From Solimonas sp. (GTDB lineage Bacteria > Pseudomonadota > Gammaproteobacteria > Nevskiales > Nevskiaceae), in assembly GCA_030149365.1 (NCBI GenBank), contig JASBRP010000037.1:1-64000 (forward strand): DNA of 64,000 bases, written 5' to 3'. Within the stretch, counting starts at the first letter, position 1; the number at the start of each line of letters is the position of its first letter. Of the stretch, positions 10,642-19,642 are shown in pieces. Below the pieces are notes generated by a model. It saw nothing but the letters and a program-made list of their open reading frames with translations. It did not search any database and was not told the origin of the DNA. The position numbers and the translations under genes were made by a program.

Positions 10642-13600
10642 CTAGCGCTCGATCGTGTACAGCAGGTCGCCGCCCGCCTCGACACCGGACTCGGTCTGCA
10701 GCTTGAAGCCGCGGCCGAGATCGTAGGCCAGCTTGAAGATGTTGCCGGGCTGGAAGATGCCGATGCCGTAGCTGACGTAAAGCTTGGGCGAGAGGTACTT
10801 GCCCACCGTCAGCCGCGCCTGGTCGGAGCTCTCGCCGGGCTTGGAGCCCACCGTGATCTCGTCGATGCCGACGCTGGTGCCCAGGCGGTTGGCCAGGAAG
10901 CCGCCACCGCTGAGGCCCAGCGCCAGCGCGGCGCTGGCCAGCATGTTGCGGTCACCCTCGGTGTTGTTGCCCTCGTCCATCGGGCGGCCGAGGATCAGCC
11001 AGGACAGCTGTTGCTGCTGCGTCATCGACGGCGTGGAATAGACGCTGAACTGCGGTTTTTCCAGGGTGCCGCGCACCAGGATGCCGACCGTGACGTCCTC
11101 GGTGGGTTTGCGCTCAGCCTTCAGCTCCAGCAACGGCTCGGTGATGAAGCCGCCGTTGTAGATCAGACGCCCGGTCTCGATGCTCAGGTCCTGTCCATAA
11201 GCCTTGTAGCGTCCGCCGATCAGGTTGATCTCGCCGGCGGCACGGGTGTCGCGCCCGCTCTCCTCGAAGATGGTGATGCCGCCGCCGAAGCGCGTCGTCA
11301 GGCCGTAGCCCTTGAAGCTGACCTTGTCGCCGAGCTTGAGTTGTACCTCCGCCAGCAGCTTGAACAGGCCACCGGACTCCGGCGCCTGGCCGTCGCGGCC
11401 AACGATCACCTGGTCGGAACTGGGGCCGATGCCGGTGGCGAAGTCCGGCGGCGCGATCTCGGCGCGCGGCACCAGCACCTCGCCGGTCACGCGCAGTTGG
11501 CGCTTGCTCAGGCCCAGCTTCAGGTCCGGCGAAATCCAGACCTTGGCGCTGGGCAGCCGCGCCGCCTGGAAGTCCTTGCCGGTCACGCGGATGTCGGCCT
11601 GCATCGGCTCGCTGCGCGGATCGATGCGCCCGGCGATGCGGATCTCGCCGCCGCCGGAAGTGCCGCTGATGTCCAGGTCCAGCACACCCTCGGAGCCGCC
11701 GCGCAGGCTGCCCGTGATCGGGCCGACCTCGATACCCGGCGTGGCCAGGCGCAGCTTGCCGTCGCGCAGCGCCAGCTCGCCCTGTACCAGCGGCTTCTCC
11801 AGCGTGCCGCCGAGCTGGAACTGGCCGCCGATGGAACCCTCCACCGAGGTGACCTCGGTGGTGAACAGGCGCAGCCAGGTCAGCTCTGGCAATTCCACCT
11901 GCACCTGGCCCGACAAGGGGCGCTGCACCAGCAGCGCGCCGGGCCCCAGGCGCGCGTCGAGCTTGGCCAGGCCTTGTGCAAAAGGCAGGTCCAGCTTGGC
12001 GCGCAGCGAGTCGCCTTCCTGCAGCAGTTGGGCCGTGCCGGCCTTGAACTCGAACAGCTTGCGCTCGTTGACGGTCCACTGGCCGGCGCTGGTGGCCAGG
12101 TCGGCGCGCAGCACCGTGATCTGGCCCGCGGGCGTGAGATCGACCTGGCCGGAACCATCGACGCTGCCGTCCACTTCCCAGCCCTTGGGCATAAAGGGCT
12201 GCAGGTAGGCGTAGGCGAAGTCTTCCAGGCGGAAGGCGACACGCTGCACGCGCGGGTCGCGCAGCAGGCGCAGGCAGGCGCGCGCCGGGGTGCTGCGCCA
12301 GCAGGCCGCTTCCAGCGATTGGGTGGTGGCCGACAACTCGAGGGCCGCCGGTTCTTCCAGCGTCCAGGCGGCCAGCTGCTCCGGCGCCAGGCGCCCGCTG
12401 GCCAGTTGCCCGCGCCAGCGCTGGCCTGGCAGGTCGGCGGCACCGCGCAGCGCCAGCTCGGCATCCCCCTGGTCGGTCTGCGCCGCCAGGCGCAGCTCAT
12501 GCTTGCCCAGGCTGCCGTCCAGCTCCAGTGTCGCCGCGGCGATACGCACACCAGCGTCCGCGTCGCTCAGCTTCACGCGCAGGCGATTGTCGCGCCGCAG
12601 GTCGAGATTGCCGTCGAACTGCAGGCTGGCCGCGCGGATGTCGCCGGCGGCAAGGCTGCGCGCATCCAGCGCCGCCTGCAGCTTCCAGTCTTCCGGATTG
12701 GTGCTGCCACGCAGGTCGCCGTCCGCCTGCAGCTTCAGCGACGCCAGGCCGTAGGCCTGGTAGCGCAGCTGCTGCGCGTCGGCCTGCAGCTTCACGCGCG
12801 GTCCTTCCACGGGCCCCTGCACCTGCGCCTTGGCCTGCAGCCGCCCGCCGAGCCCCGGCCACAGCGGCGCCAGGTCGGTGCTGGCCAGTTCGGCCCTCGC
12901 ATCCAGCGTCGGCCACACGCGGCCGCTGGCCTTGAGCCGTGTCGGGCCGCTGCGCAGCTCGGCCGAGGCCAGCGTCAAGATGTCGTCGGCGTAGAGGCCT
13001 TCGGCCTTCAGGTCGAGCTTGTATTGCCGCCACACCGAGTCATACAGCGCCGCGTTGAAGCCGATGCGCGGCTTGCCGTCCTGCAGCTGCGTCTGCACGC
13101 GGAAGCGGCCGTTGAGCACGCCGGCCAGTTCGGGCAGCACCTGTTCCGGATGGATGCTGCGCATCTCACCCTCGGCGTCGACGCGCAGCTGTGGTGCCCA
13201 GGCGATGTCGGCCTTGGCGTCGAGGCTGCCGCCCAGGCCCTTGGCCTGCAGCCGCTGCAGGCGCAGCGTCTCCAGGGTGCCATCGCCCTCGGCCTCCAGA
13301 GCCACCGCCGCACGGGCCTCGGCGAAGCGTGCCTTGAGCTGGTAGGCGTAGGACTCCAGCGAGCCCTTGATCGTGGCCTCGCCCTCGGGGCTGGTCAGCA
13401 GCGGCTCTTCCAGTAGCGGCCAGCGCAGGTCCTGCCAGTGCAGCTCGGCGTCGAACTCGCCGGCATAGGCATATTCGCCCTTCAGCTCGGCGGCGCCGAG
13501 CCCGCTGAGCTTGAGTTGCTGCACCTGCACGCGCTCCGGCGACAGCCGCAGGTCGGCGGTGGCCAGCAGCGGTCCGGTCTCCGGCAGCGTGGCCGCCAGC

Positions 13601-14100
13601 CTGCGCAGTTCCACGCGCCGGCCGATCCAGCGCAGGTCCAGGCCGATGGCGTCGATCTGCAACGGCTCTTCGGCGCCGGCCAGTTGCAGCCGCAGGTGCT
13701 GCACGCCGGCATTGACCACGCGCAGGCCCAGCGGCAGCTCGCTGAGCGGCGGCGTCTGTTCTTCATCCGGTGGCGTTTCGCGCAGCGTCACGTTCACCGT
13801 GCCGGCCTGCAGGTCGTTGATGCGCAGCCGCCCGCGCAGCAGCGAACGCGGGCGCCAGTGCAGCGTCGCCTGGTCGATCTCGACCGTCGCCGCCTCGTTC
13901 TCGAAATGCAGGCCGCGCAGCACCAGCGGGCTCAGCAGCGAACCCTCCACCGTCTCGATGCGCAGGCCCGGCACCCACTCCTGCGCCTGCTCCGCCGCGA
14001 AGCGCGTACCCGATTCCGTCCCGAGTACCCAGGCCGCCAGCAGCAGTGGCACCGCCGGCAGGGCCAGCAGCACGAGAAATACGATCAGCAGGCGCTTCAC
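10642..14100 (-). CDS. tamB: Translocation and assembly module subunit TamB
   Basis: 1152-aa AsmA-like inner-membrane protein spanning the periplasm. An N-terminal signal anchor (residues 4-26, LLIVFLVLLALPAVPLLLAAWVL region) is followed by long repetitive beta-taco segments and the conserved C-terminal DUF490/TamB domain (about 800-1152, including GGRYKAYGQDLSIETGRL, YGIGIF and the final LQTESGVEAGGDLLYTIER region). With TamA it takes part in outer-membrane protein insertion and phospholipid transport. The ATG overlaps the tamA stop by 4 bp. Confidence 0.94.
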   Translation of the reverse strand: MKRLLIVFLVLLALPAVPLLLAAWVLGTESGTRFAAEQAQEWVPGLRIETVEGSLLSPLVLRGLHFENEAATVEIDQATLHWRPRSLLRGRLRINDLQAGTVNVTLRETPPDEEQTPPLSELPLGLRVVNAGVQHLRLQLAGAEEPLQIDAIGLDLRWIGRRVELRRLAATLPETGPLLATADLRLSPERVQVQQLKLSGLGAAELKGEYAYAGEFDAELHWQDLRWPLLEEPLLTSPEGEATIKGSLESYAYQLKARFAEARAAVALEAEGDGTLETLRLQRLQAKGLGGSLDAKADIAWAPQLRVDAEGEMRSIHPEQVLPELAGVLNGRFRVQTQLQDGKPRIGFNAALYDSVWRQYKLDLKAEGLYADDILTLASAELRSGPTRLKASGRVWPTLDARAELASTDLAPLWPGLGGRLQAKAQVQGPVEGPRVKLQADAQQLRYQAYGLASLKLQADGDLRGSTNPEDWKLQAALDARSLAAGDIRAASLQFDGNLDLRRDNRLRVKLSDADAGVRIAAATLELDGSLGKHELRLAAQTDQGDAELALRGAADLPGQRWRGQLASGRLAPEQLAAWTLEEPAALELSATTQSLEAACWRSTPARACLRLLRDPRVQRVAFRLEDFAYAYLQPFMPKGWEVDGSVDGSGQVDLTPAGQITVLRADLATSAGQWTVNERKLFEFKAGTAQLLQEGDSLRAKLDLPFAQGLAKLDARLGPGALLVQRPLSGQVQVELPELTWLRLFTTEVTSVEGSIGGQFQLGGTLEKPLVQGELALRDGKLRLATPGIEVGPITGSLRGGSEGVLDLDISGTSGGGEIRIAGRIDPRSEPMQADIRVTGKDFQAARLPSAKVWISPDLKLGLSKRQLRVTGEVLVPRAEIAPPDFATGIGPSSDQVIVGRDGQAPESGGLFKLLAEVQLKLGDKVSFKGYGLTTRFGGGITIFEESGRDTRAAGEINLIGGRYKAYGQDLSIETGRLIYNGGFITEPLLELKAERKPTEDVTVGILVRGTLEKPQFSVYSTPSMTQQQQLSWLILGRPMDEGNNTEGDRNMLASAALALGLSGGGFLANRLGTSVGIDEITVGSKPGESSDQARLTVGKYLSPKLYVSYGIGIFQPGNIFKLAYDLGRGFKLQTESGVEAGGDLLYTIER

Positions 14101-15833
14101 AGGCCCACCCGGATGCCGACGTGCAGGCGCACGCCGCTTTCGCCGCCGTCCAGCGGGTGCGCGAGGTCCACCTGGATGTAGCCCACCGGCGAGCGGTAGC
14201 GCGCACCAACGCCGACACCCTGGAACAGCTGCGGCAGGACATCGTCATCGGCACCGCCGGCGTCGTAGAACACGGCGGCACCCCACTTGTCCCAGAAGAA
14301 GTAGTCGGTCTCCAGGCTGAAACCGGCGAGGTTCTTGCCGCCGATGACCTTGCCGTCGGCGTCCTTGGGGCCGATCGACTGGTAGCTGTAGCCACGCACC
14401 GACTGGTCGCCACCGGCGAAGAAGCGCTGCGAGGCGGGCAGGTCGGAGAAGTCGTCGACGATGTTGGTGCCGTACTCCACGCGCCCCAGCACGCGCCACT
14501 GGCGCGAAAGCGGATAGACGCCGCGCAGGATGCCGTGGGCCTGCACGAAACTGGCGTTGGACAGCAGGCCCTTCTGCGCGCCATGGGTGTCGAAGAACAC
14601 CGCCCAGCCACGGCGCGTCAGGATCTCGTTGTTGACCTCGCTGCGGTTCAGCTCCAGGCCCGGCATCAACAGGTCCGCGGTCTGAACGCGGTCTGACAGC
14701 TCGGACTCTTCATGCTCGAAGCTCAGGTACCACTTGCGCTTCCACTTGCCGGGGAAGCGGTTGAGACTGGTGTTGAGCACGTACTTCAGGCTGTCGCCAT
14801 CCTCGTAGCGCTCGGTCTCCACGCCGCCGCCGAAGCCCCAGTATTCGCCCGGCTTGCTGCCCAGCGGCACGCGGTATTCGGCGCTGGCCTTGTTCTTGAT
14901 CTGCGAGAGCTGCATCTCGGCATGCAGCTTGTGCCCCTGGCGGTTGAAGTAGCGCACGTCGTTGGCCACCGAGGTGCGGGCACCGGTGTCGGTGCCGTAG
15001 CCCACGCCGAAGTCCCACTTGCGCTTGGGCCGCGGCGTGGTGTGGATCTCCATCGGGATGCGGTTGTCCACGGCCTTGTCGCGGCGCGGCTCGATCTCCA
15101 CGCTCTGGAAGTAGTCCAGGTCGGTGAGCGCGAACTGCGTGTCCACCAGCACCTGCGGATCGAAGGGCTCGCCGGGGTCGATGGTGACGTAGCGCTCAAC
15201 CACGCCGGGGGCGAGATGGGTCTGCTCCACCGTCACCGGGCCGAAGTAGTAGCGCGGACCGGTGCTGAGGATCAGCTCGACCTCGGCGCTGCGCTCCTCC
15301 GGGTTGACCCGCAGCTGTGAGCGGACGAAGGCGGCATCGAGATAGCCCTCGGCATAGGCGGCCTGCGCCAGGCTGGTCTTGGCCTGCTCGTACTCCGAGT
15401 GCTGCAGGCGCTCGTAGGTGGTCAGCGGAAAGCGCCGGAAGATGCGCCGGAAGATGCGGTCCTTCTGGCCCTCGCCCTCCACCTCCACGTCGATCCGCGT
15501 GATCAGCGTCGGCAGGCCCTTGTCCACGGTATAGCGCGCCTTCCAGTTCGGCGCCTCGCCTTCCAGCGAGGACTCGATCTTCGGGCTGTAGTAGCCGAAG
15601 GGCTGCAGCGCGCCGCGGATGTCGTCCTCGGCACGGCCGTGCAGGCCCTCCACCAGCAGGTCGTCGAGCTCCGGCGACTTGGCGGACGCGCGGATGCGCA
15701 GGCGCTGCTCCACGTTTTCCTTCTCCGCGCCCTCCAGGCCCAGCACTTCCACTTCGACGCCGGCATGGGCGAAGCCTGCCCACAGCAGGAGCGCAGAAGG
15801 GAGCAAGCGGCGGAGAGTGGGGATCAGCGTCAC
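14097..15833 (-). CDS. tamA: Translocation and assembly module subunit TamA (Omp85 family)
   Basis: About 578 aa from a GTG at 15833, which places a standard signal peptide (VTLIPTLRRLLPSALLLWA, cleaved near HAG) at the N-terminus; the frame is open upstream to 15881. Three POTRA domains (about 25-270) precede a 16-strand Omp85 barrel carrying the characteristic loop-6 segment FFAGGDQSVRGYSYQSIGP and ending in an aromatic-poor GIRVGL strand. It sits in the outer membrane and works with TamB, encoded directly downstream with a 4-bp overlap. Confidence 0.92.
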   Translation of the reverse strand: MTLIPTLRRLLPSALLLWAGFAHAGVEVEVLGLEGAEKENVEQRLRIRASAKSPELDDLLVEGLHGRAEDDIRGALQPFGYYSPKIESSLEGEAPNWKARYTVDKGLPTLITRIDVEVEGEGQKDRIFRRIFRRFPLTTYERLQHSEYEQAKTSLAQAAYAEGYLDAAFVRSQLRVNPEERSAEVELILSTGPRYYFGPVTVEQTHLAPGVVERYVTIDPGEPFDPQVLVDTQFALTDLDYFQSVEIEPRRDKAVDNRIPMEIHTTPRPKRKWDFGVGYGTDTGARTSVANDVRYFNRQGHKLHAEMQLSQIKNKASAEYRVPLGSKPGEYWGFGGGVETERYEDGDSLKYVLNTSLNRFPGKWKRKWYLSFEHEESELSDRVQTADLLMPGLELNRSEVNNEILTRRGWAVFFDTHGAQKGLLSNASFVQAHGILRGVYPLSRQWRVLGRVEYGTNIVDDFSDLPASQRFFAGGDQSVRGYSYQSIGPKDADGKVIGGKNLAGFSLETDYFFWDKWGAAVFYDAGGADDDVLPQLFQGVGVGARYRSPVGYIQVDLAHPLDGGESGVRLHVGIRVGL

Positions 15834-15932
15834 GGAATCGGTCTTGCCTGGGCCCGTATTATTTGTGATTGTGGCGGCCACAGTGAAGTGAGGCGCCCTC
15901 CCGGGGACGCGATCCCTGCCATGGAGTGCATC

Positions 15933-16886
15933 ATGCAGCAGAAGCTCAGGCTCGTTCTCGGCAGCAAATCACGGTCCAGCTGGTCGCTGCGCCCCTGGCT
16001 GTTCCTGCGCCATCACGAGGTGCCGTTCGAGGAAATCGTGCTGCCGCTGGGCCAGCCGGACAGCCGCGCACGCATTCTTGAGCATTCTCCCAGCGGAAAG
16101 GTTCCCTGCCTGCTGCAGGGGCCGCTGAAGGTCTGGGAGTCCCTGGCGATCTGCGAATATGCCGCCGAGACCCTGGCCTTGCCGCTGGCCTGGCCGCTGG
16201 ATCCGGCGGCGCGGGCCCTGGCGCGGGCGATGGCCGCCGAAATGCACGCCGGCTTCGCCGACCTGCGCCGCGAGCTGCCGTTCGACGCGCTGCGCAAGCC
16301 TACTCCCAAGGCGACAGGCGACGGGGCTGCGGCCGACATCGCCCGCGTGCTCGCCCTGTGGCGCGAGGCGCGCAGCCGCCATGGCCAGGGCGGCCCCTGG
16401 CTGTTCGGCCGCTTCGGCATCGCCGACGCGATGTTCGCGCCGGTGGCCCTGCGCTTCCACGCCTATGCCGTGGCGCTGGAAGGCCCCGAGCGGGAATACG
16501 TCTACAACGTGCTGATGCACCCGGCGGTGCAGGAATGGCTGGACGCGGCCGCCGCCGAACAGCCGCAGGACCCGGTGCCGGAATCACCGGCCGAGCGCAC
16601 CGCCGAGTTCGCGGTGGCCGCCGACGCGGCAGAACCGGACGCCGCCGTCCGGCGCTACGTCGATGACCCTTCGGAAATCCAGGAATCGTCGCTGGCCGAG
16701 ACACAGCGGGACCTGCCGCGGCCAGTCCCGGCGGATGCCGGCAAGGCCGCCCTGGAAGCGCTGCTGGCGCCGCGCGCCGCGCCCGCCCGGCCAGTGCCGG
16801 CGCCGCTGCCGGTGATCGAGAACCAGGACGCCGAGCAGATTCCAGTGGACCTGGTGAAACTGCGCTCGTTCATCCTGCCGCCCTGA
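15933..16886 (+). CDS. Glutathione S-transferase-like protein with C-terminal extension
   Basis: 317-aa cytoplasmic protein. The N-terminal thioredoxin-like half has SKSRSSWSLRPWL near residues 9-21, replacing the usual catalytic Ser/Cys region, plus the SGKVPCLL cis-Pro segment. An all-helical GST C-domain follows (to about 212). The last 105 residues form an acidic, Pro/Ala-rich tail absent from ordinary GSTs of about 210 aa. The start at 15933 has GGAG six bases upstream; an ATG 12 bp earlier is in the same frame. The substrate is unknown. Confidence 0.8.
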   Translation: MQQKLRLVLGSKSRSSWSLRPWLFLRHHEVPFEEIVLPLGQPDSRARILEHSPSGKVPCLLQGPLKVWESLAICEYAAETLALPLAWPLDPAARALARAMAAEMHAGFADLRRELPFDALRKPTPKATGDGAAADIARVLALWREARSRHGQGGPWLFGRFGIADAMFAPVALRFHAYAVALEGPEREYVYNVLMHPAVQEWLDAAAAEQPQDPVPESPAERTAEFAVAADAAEPDAAVRRYVDDPSEIQESSLAETQRDLPRPVPADAGKAALEALLAPRAAPARPVPAPLPVIENQDAEQIPVDLVKLRSFILPP

Positions 16887-16899
16887 GGGCGGCTCGAGC

Positions 16900-17826
16900 C
16901 TACTTCAGGCGTGCCTGCGGCGACGGCGCCTCGCGGGATTCGGCCGGCCGGTCGGCGGGCTGGATGCGGTAACCCTTCTGGCGCAGCAGCGCCACCAGGC
17001 CATCGGGGCCATAGAGGTGTGCCGCGCCGACGACTACCAGCTGCGGCTTGTCGCCGTCGAGTGCCGCCTGCAGCCGCGGCAGCCAGGCGCGGTTGCGCGC
17101 CGACAGCAGCCGTTCGTAGACCATCGGCGTGTGCGTCTTCATCTGCGCTGCCATCTGCTCCAGCGCCGCGCCGTCACCCTGGCGCCAGGTGCGCAGCAGG
17201 TCCGCCGGCTCGGTGCCGGCTTCCACCAGCTCGTCCACGGTGGCGGCCAGGAGCTGTTCGGACTGCGCCGGCGTGGCGTCGATGAACAGCGCCAGGTGCG
17301 CTTGCGGCTCTTCCAGCCAGCGCACCGATTTCTTGTCCTGCAGCGCGCGCTGGAAGAACTGCTGGTCGATACCCAGCTCGGCGCGGAACCCCGCATGCTG
17401 GTAGCTGAACAGCTCCAGCGACAGCGCGCAGAACCAGGCGCGGAAGGGCTCGCACAAGGCCATCGGCATGCCGACGTCGGAGGCACGGCGCAGCAACCGC
17501 TCGTAGAGCGCCGGCGCGACGCTGGCCTTGAGCGGCTTGTCCGCCTTGGCCGCGCCCAGCAGCCGGGCCTGCAGCTCGGGGCTGGCCAGCGCGGCGATGT
17601 CGCTCTCGAAGATCAGCTCGGCGGAGCGCAGGTAGGCCTGTTCCAGCCCGTCCGGCAATTGTCCGGCATCTCCCGGCAGCAGGTGCACCGAGCCCAGCAG
17701 GTAGTGCTTCGCCTTGGCGCCGTCGACCTCCCACAGGAAGGGTGCCCGCGAGGGTTCCTGGGCCAGCGCCGGCAGCACGGCGAACAGGCCGATCAGCGGC
17801 ACCAGGCAGCGTCGTAGCAGATTCAT
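16900..17826 (-). CDS. TraB/GumN family protein
   Basis: 308-aa exported protein of the TraB/PrgY/GumN family (Tiki-like metalloprotease fold). It has a signal peptide (1-22, ending ALA), an N-terminal GSVHLLPGD motif and a C-terminal VVVGAAHLYGPDGL motif, the two conserved GxxH-type signatures expected to bind metal. Function in bacteria is mostly unproven. It is the last gene of the native ttcA-HCCA-traB run; its start overlaps the previous stop by 1 nt. Confidence 0.85.
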   Translation of the reverse strand: MNLLRRCLVPLIGLFAVLPALAQEPSRAPFLWEVDGAKAKHYLLGSVHLLPGDAGQLPDGLEQAYLRSAELIFESDIAALASPELQARLLGAAKADKPLKASVAPALYERLLRRASDVGMPMALCEPFRAWFCALSLELFSYQHAGFRAELGIDQQFFQRALQDKKSVRWLEEPQAHLALFIDATPAQSEQLLAATVDELVEAGTEPADLLRTWRQGDGAALEQMAAQMKTHTPMVYERLLSARNRAWLPRLQAALDGDKPQLVVVGAAHLYGPDGLVALLRQKGYRIQPADRPAESREAPSPQARLK

Positions 17827-18506
17827 CAGCGGGGCCTCTGCGCGCTCGGGCGCACCTGCAGCCAGGCGGCATGGTCCTCACGCGCGCCCAGCGGATCATG
17901 GCCCTGCAGGAACAGGTCCATGTATTCCAGATCGTCGTAGCCCCAGAACAGTTCCCGCCGTCCCGCGGCATTGCAGGCGATCATCGCCGGCACGCCGAAC
18001 ACACCGTCGGCCACCGCCGCATCGGTGTTCTGGCGCAGGCGGTCCTTGCCAGGGCCGGCGGCGTCGCTGAGCCAGGTGTCGGCGTCCAGGCCGGATTCGG
18101 CCAGCACGGCACGCAGCGTGTCCGGCTCGCTCACCGGGCGGCTGTCCGCCCAGGTGGCGCGGAACAGCGCGTCGATCAGCCGGTGGCGCTGCTCCGGCGG
18201 CAGGCCGCAGCAGGCCAGGCGCAGCGGCTGCAGCGGATTGAAGGGATGCGAATGCGGCGGCGCCAGCGGGATGCCGAGCTGGCGCGCCTTGCGCAGCACG
18301 TTCCAGATCATCCACTGGTTCTTGGCCGGCACCTCGGCCGGGCCCTTCTGTCCATGGGCATTGAGCAGCCCGGCGAACAGCACCGGCACCGGCTCGAGCT
18401 GCAGCCCGTGGCGCTGTGCCAGCGCGGGGACGCGGTTCCAGGCCAGCCAGGCGTTGTGGGAGATGAAGTCGAAGAAAAAGTAGAGGCGGCGCGGGTCGTC
18501 AAACAT
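17826..18506 (-). CDS. 2-hydroxychromene-2-carboxylate isomerase-like (DsbA/kappa-GST fold)
   Basis: 226-aa thioredoxin-fold protein resembling 2-hydroxychromene-2-carboxylate isomerases. The signature start [16 protein letters not shown], the internal NPLQPLRLA helix and the C-terminal [10 protein letters not shown] cis-Pro motif match that family. Family members are glutathione-dependent isomerases of naphthalene catabolism, but many homologues have unrelated unknown roles. There is no aromatic-degradation operon here, so the exact reaction is unassigned. It overlaps the 3' end of ttcA by 8 bp and so was originally co-transcribed with it. Confidence 0.82.
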   Translation of the reverse strand: MFDDPRRLYFFFDFISHNAWLAWNRVPALAQRHGLQLEPVPVLFAGLLNAHGQKGPAEVPAKNQWMIWNVLRKARQLGIPLAPPHSHPFNPLQPLRLACCGLPPEQRHRLIDALFRATWADSRPVSEPDTLRAVLAESGLDADTWLSDAAGPGKDRLRQNTDAAVADGVFGVPAMIACNAAGRRELFWGYDDLEYMDLFLQGHDPLGAREDHAAWLQVRPSAQRPR

Positions 18507-19233
18507 TGACGGGCTCGTGGACCGTGTCGTCGCCTGGCTCGGCGACCGGCATCAGCCAGTCTCCGCCGCCGGCGCGGGTGTCGCCGCCCAGGCCGGCGAA
18601 GTCGAACAGCTTGGTATCGGCCAGCTGCGAGGGCGCCACGTTGGTCAGCGACGCGAACACCTGCTCGATGCGGGCCGGGTGCTCCTTCTCCCAGCCCTCC
18701 ATCATGCGACGCACCTGCTTGCGCTGCAGCTGCTCCTGCGAGCCGCAGAGGTTGCAGGGGATGATGGGGAATTGCTTGAGCTGGGCGTAGGCGGCGATGT
18801 CGCGCTCGCGGCAGTAGGCCAGCGGGCGAATCACCACATTGCGGCCGTCGTCGGACTGCAGCTTCGGCGGCATGGCGGACAGCTTGCCACCGTGGAACAG
18901 GTTGAGGAAGAAGGTGGCGACGATGTCGTCCTTGTGATGCCCCAGCGCGATCTTGGTGTAGCCGTGCTCGGCGGCGTAGCTGTACAGCGAGCCGCGGCGC
19001 AGCCGCGAGCACAGCGAGCACATGGTCTTGCCTTCCGGGATCACGCGCTTGACCACCGAGTAGGTGTCCTGCTCGATGATGTGGTACGGCACACCCAGCG
19101 ACTTCAGGTACTCCGGCAGGATGTGCTCGGGGAAGTCCGGCTGCTTCTGGTCCAGGTTCACCGCCAGCAGCTCGAACTTCACCGGCGCCTTCTGCTGCAG
19201 CTGCAGCAGCATGTCCAGCATGGTGTAGCTGTC

Positions 19234-19239
19234 CTTGCC
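19234..19239. repeat. attL core CTTGCC
   Basis: The sequence CTTGCC is the only stretch shared by the left (19234-19239) and right (41981-41986) ttcA junctions. Read on the minus strand, GGCAAG encodes Gly-Lys of SGGKDS. It marks the probable strand-exchange core. Confidence 0.85.
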
Positions 19240-19265
19240 TTCTATCGGATATAAATCGTTCAGCA
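19240..19265 (+). repeat. Left terminal inverted repeat of the element
   Basis: It starts TTCTATCGGATATAAATCG. Compared with the right end read inward on the minus strand, 20 of 26 positions match (differences at 6, 7, 8, 12, 18 and 24). It is a likely recombinase-binding site. Confidence 0.8.
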
Positions 19266-19266
19266 T

Positions 19267-19642
19267 ATTAATAAATGCATGAATAAATTGATGTATCCGA
19301 TGGCAGCCGATTTGTTTCTTGTAGCCGAATCGGGCGCTGCCGGGCTAAAGCTGATTCGACTGGTTTCGATGAGCTTGGTCTCACAGCGAACCGGGAGTCT
19401 CGGTCTTCAGTGTCGTTCAACGACTCTGGCGCCGCAACCAGCGAATCGTCTGCCCCACGCCAGCCGGTCTGCGCATCGGCCCCCTAGCAAATGCGCACTG
19501 ACGCCAAGACGCTGCGCATTTACATCAGCCAGTTGCTCAACGGCATCAGCTTCCTGCTCACCCTCCTCCCTGAGCCTGCGCACCCTTGACCGCAACAAGC
19601 GGGCGCCGATCGATGAAGATCGGCGCCCATCTTAGGGCTGCC
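19267..19642. other. Left-end non-coding region of the element
   Basis: No ORF here is convincing. The first 60 bases are strongly A/T-rich (ATTAATAAATGCATGAATAAATT) and could provide an outward promoter toward the ttcA 3' fragment, though no clear -35 box is seen. A palindrome at 19601-19628 (GGGCGCCGATC...GATCGGCGCCC) lies 15 bp past the 3' end of the next gene and may end its transcript; it has no T run. Confidence 0.6.
19601..19628 (-). terminator. Hairpin downstream of the NADP-oxidoreductase gene, possible terminator
   Basis: Eleven-bp arms GGGCGCCGATC / GATCGGCGCCC with a 6-base loop just beyond the stop codon at 19643. No U tract follows, so termination is uncertain. Confidence 0.45.

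Larger units (their letters stand above)
18499..19266 (-). pseudogene. ttcA: 3' fragment of the host ttcA, disrupted by the integrative element
   Basis: This encodes residues equivalent to 53-298 of TtcA, the ATP- and [4Fe-4S]-dependent enzyme that makes 2-thiocytidine at tRNA position 32. Downstream motifs are intact: the [16 protein letters not shown] and [10 protein letters not shown] cysteine motifs and the ALGHHKDD segment. It begins in the PP-loop: only GKDSYTML remains, preceded by nine codons (MLNDLYPIE) supplied by the left end of the element, with no visible ribosome-binding site. The missing 5' part is at 41966-42142. Fusing the two at the 6-bp core gives an uninterrupted 298-aa frame. 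The fragment alone lacks SGG of the ATP-binding loop and should be inactive. Confidence 0.95.

Noticed and set aside
10639..13416. 925-aa plus-strand frame opposite tamB
   Set aside because: Shadow of tamB; composed of Gln/Ala/Leu/Arg repeats with no domain.
18499..19266. Treating the ttcA 3' part as a functional short TtcA
   Set aside because: It lacks the SGG half of the ATP-binding loop and the first 52 residues, starts in element DNA without a ribosome-binding site, and its missing half is present at 41966-42142.
19279..19635. 118-aa plus-strand frame at the left end of the element
   Set aside because: Ser/Arg-rich, no similarity, no ribosome-binding site, and it crosses the element-end sequences.
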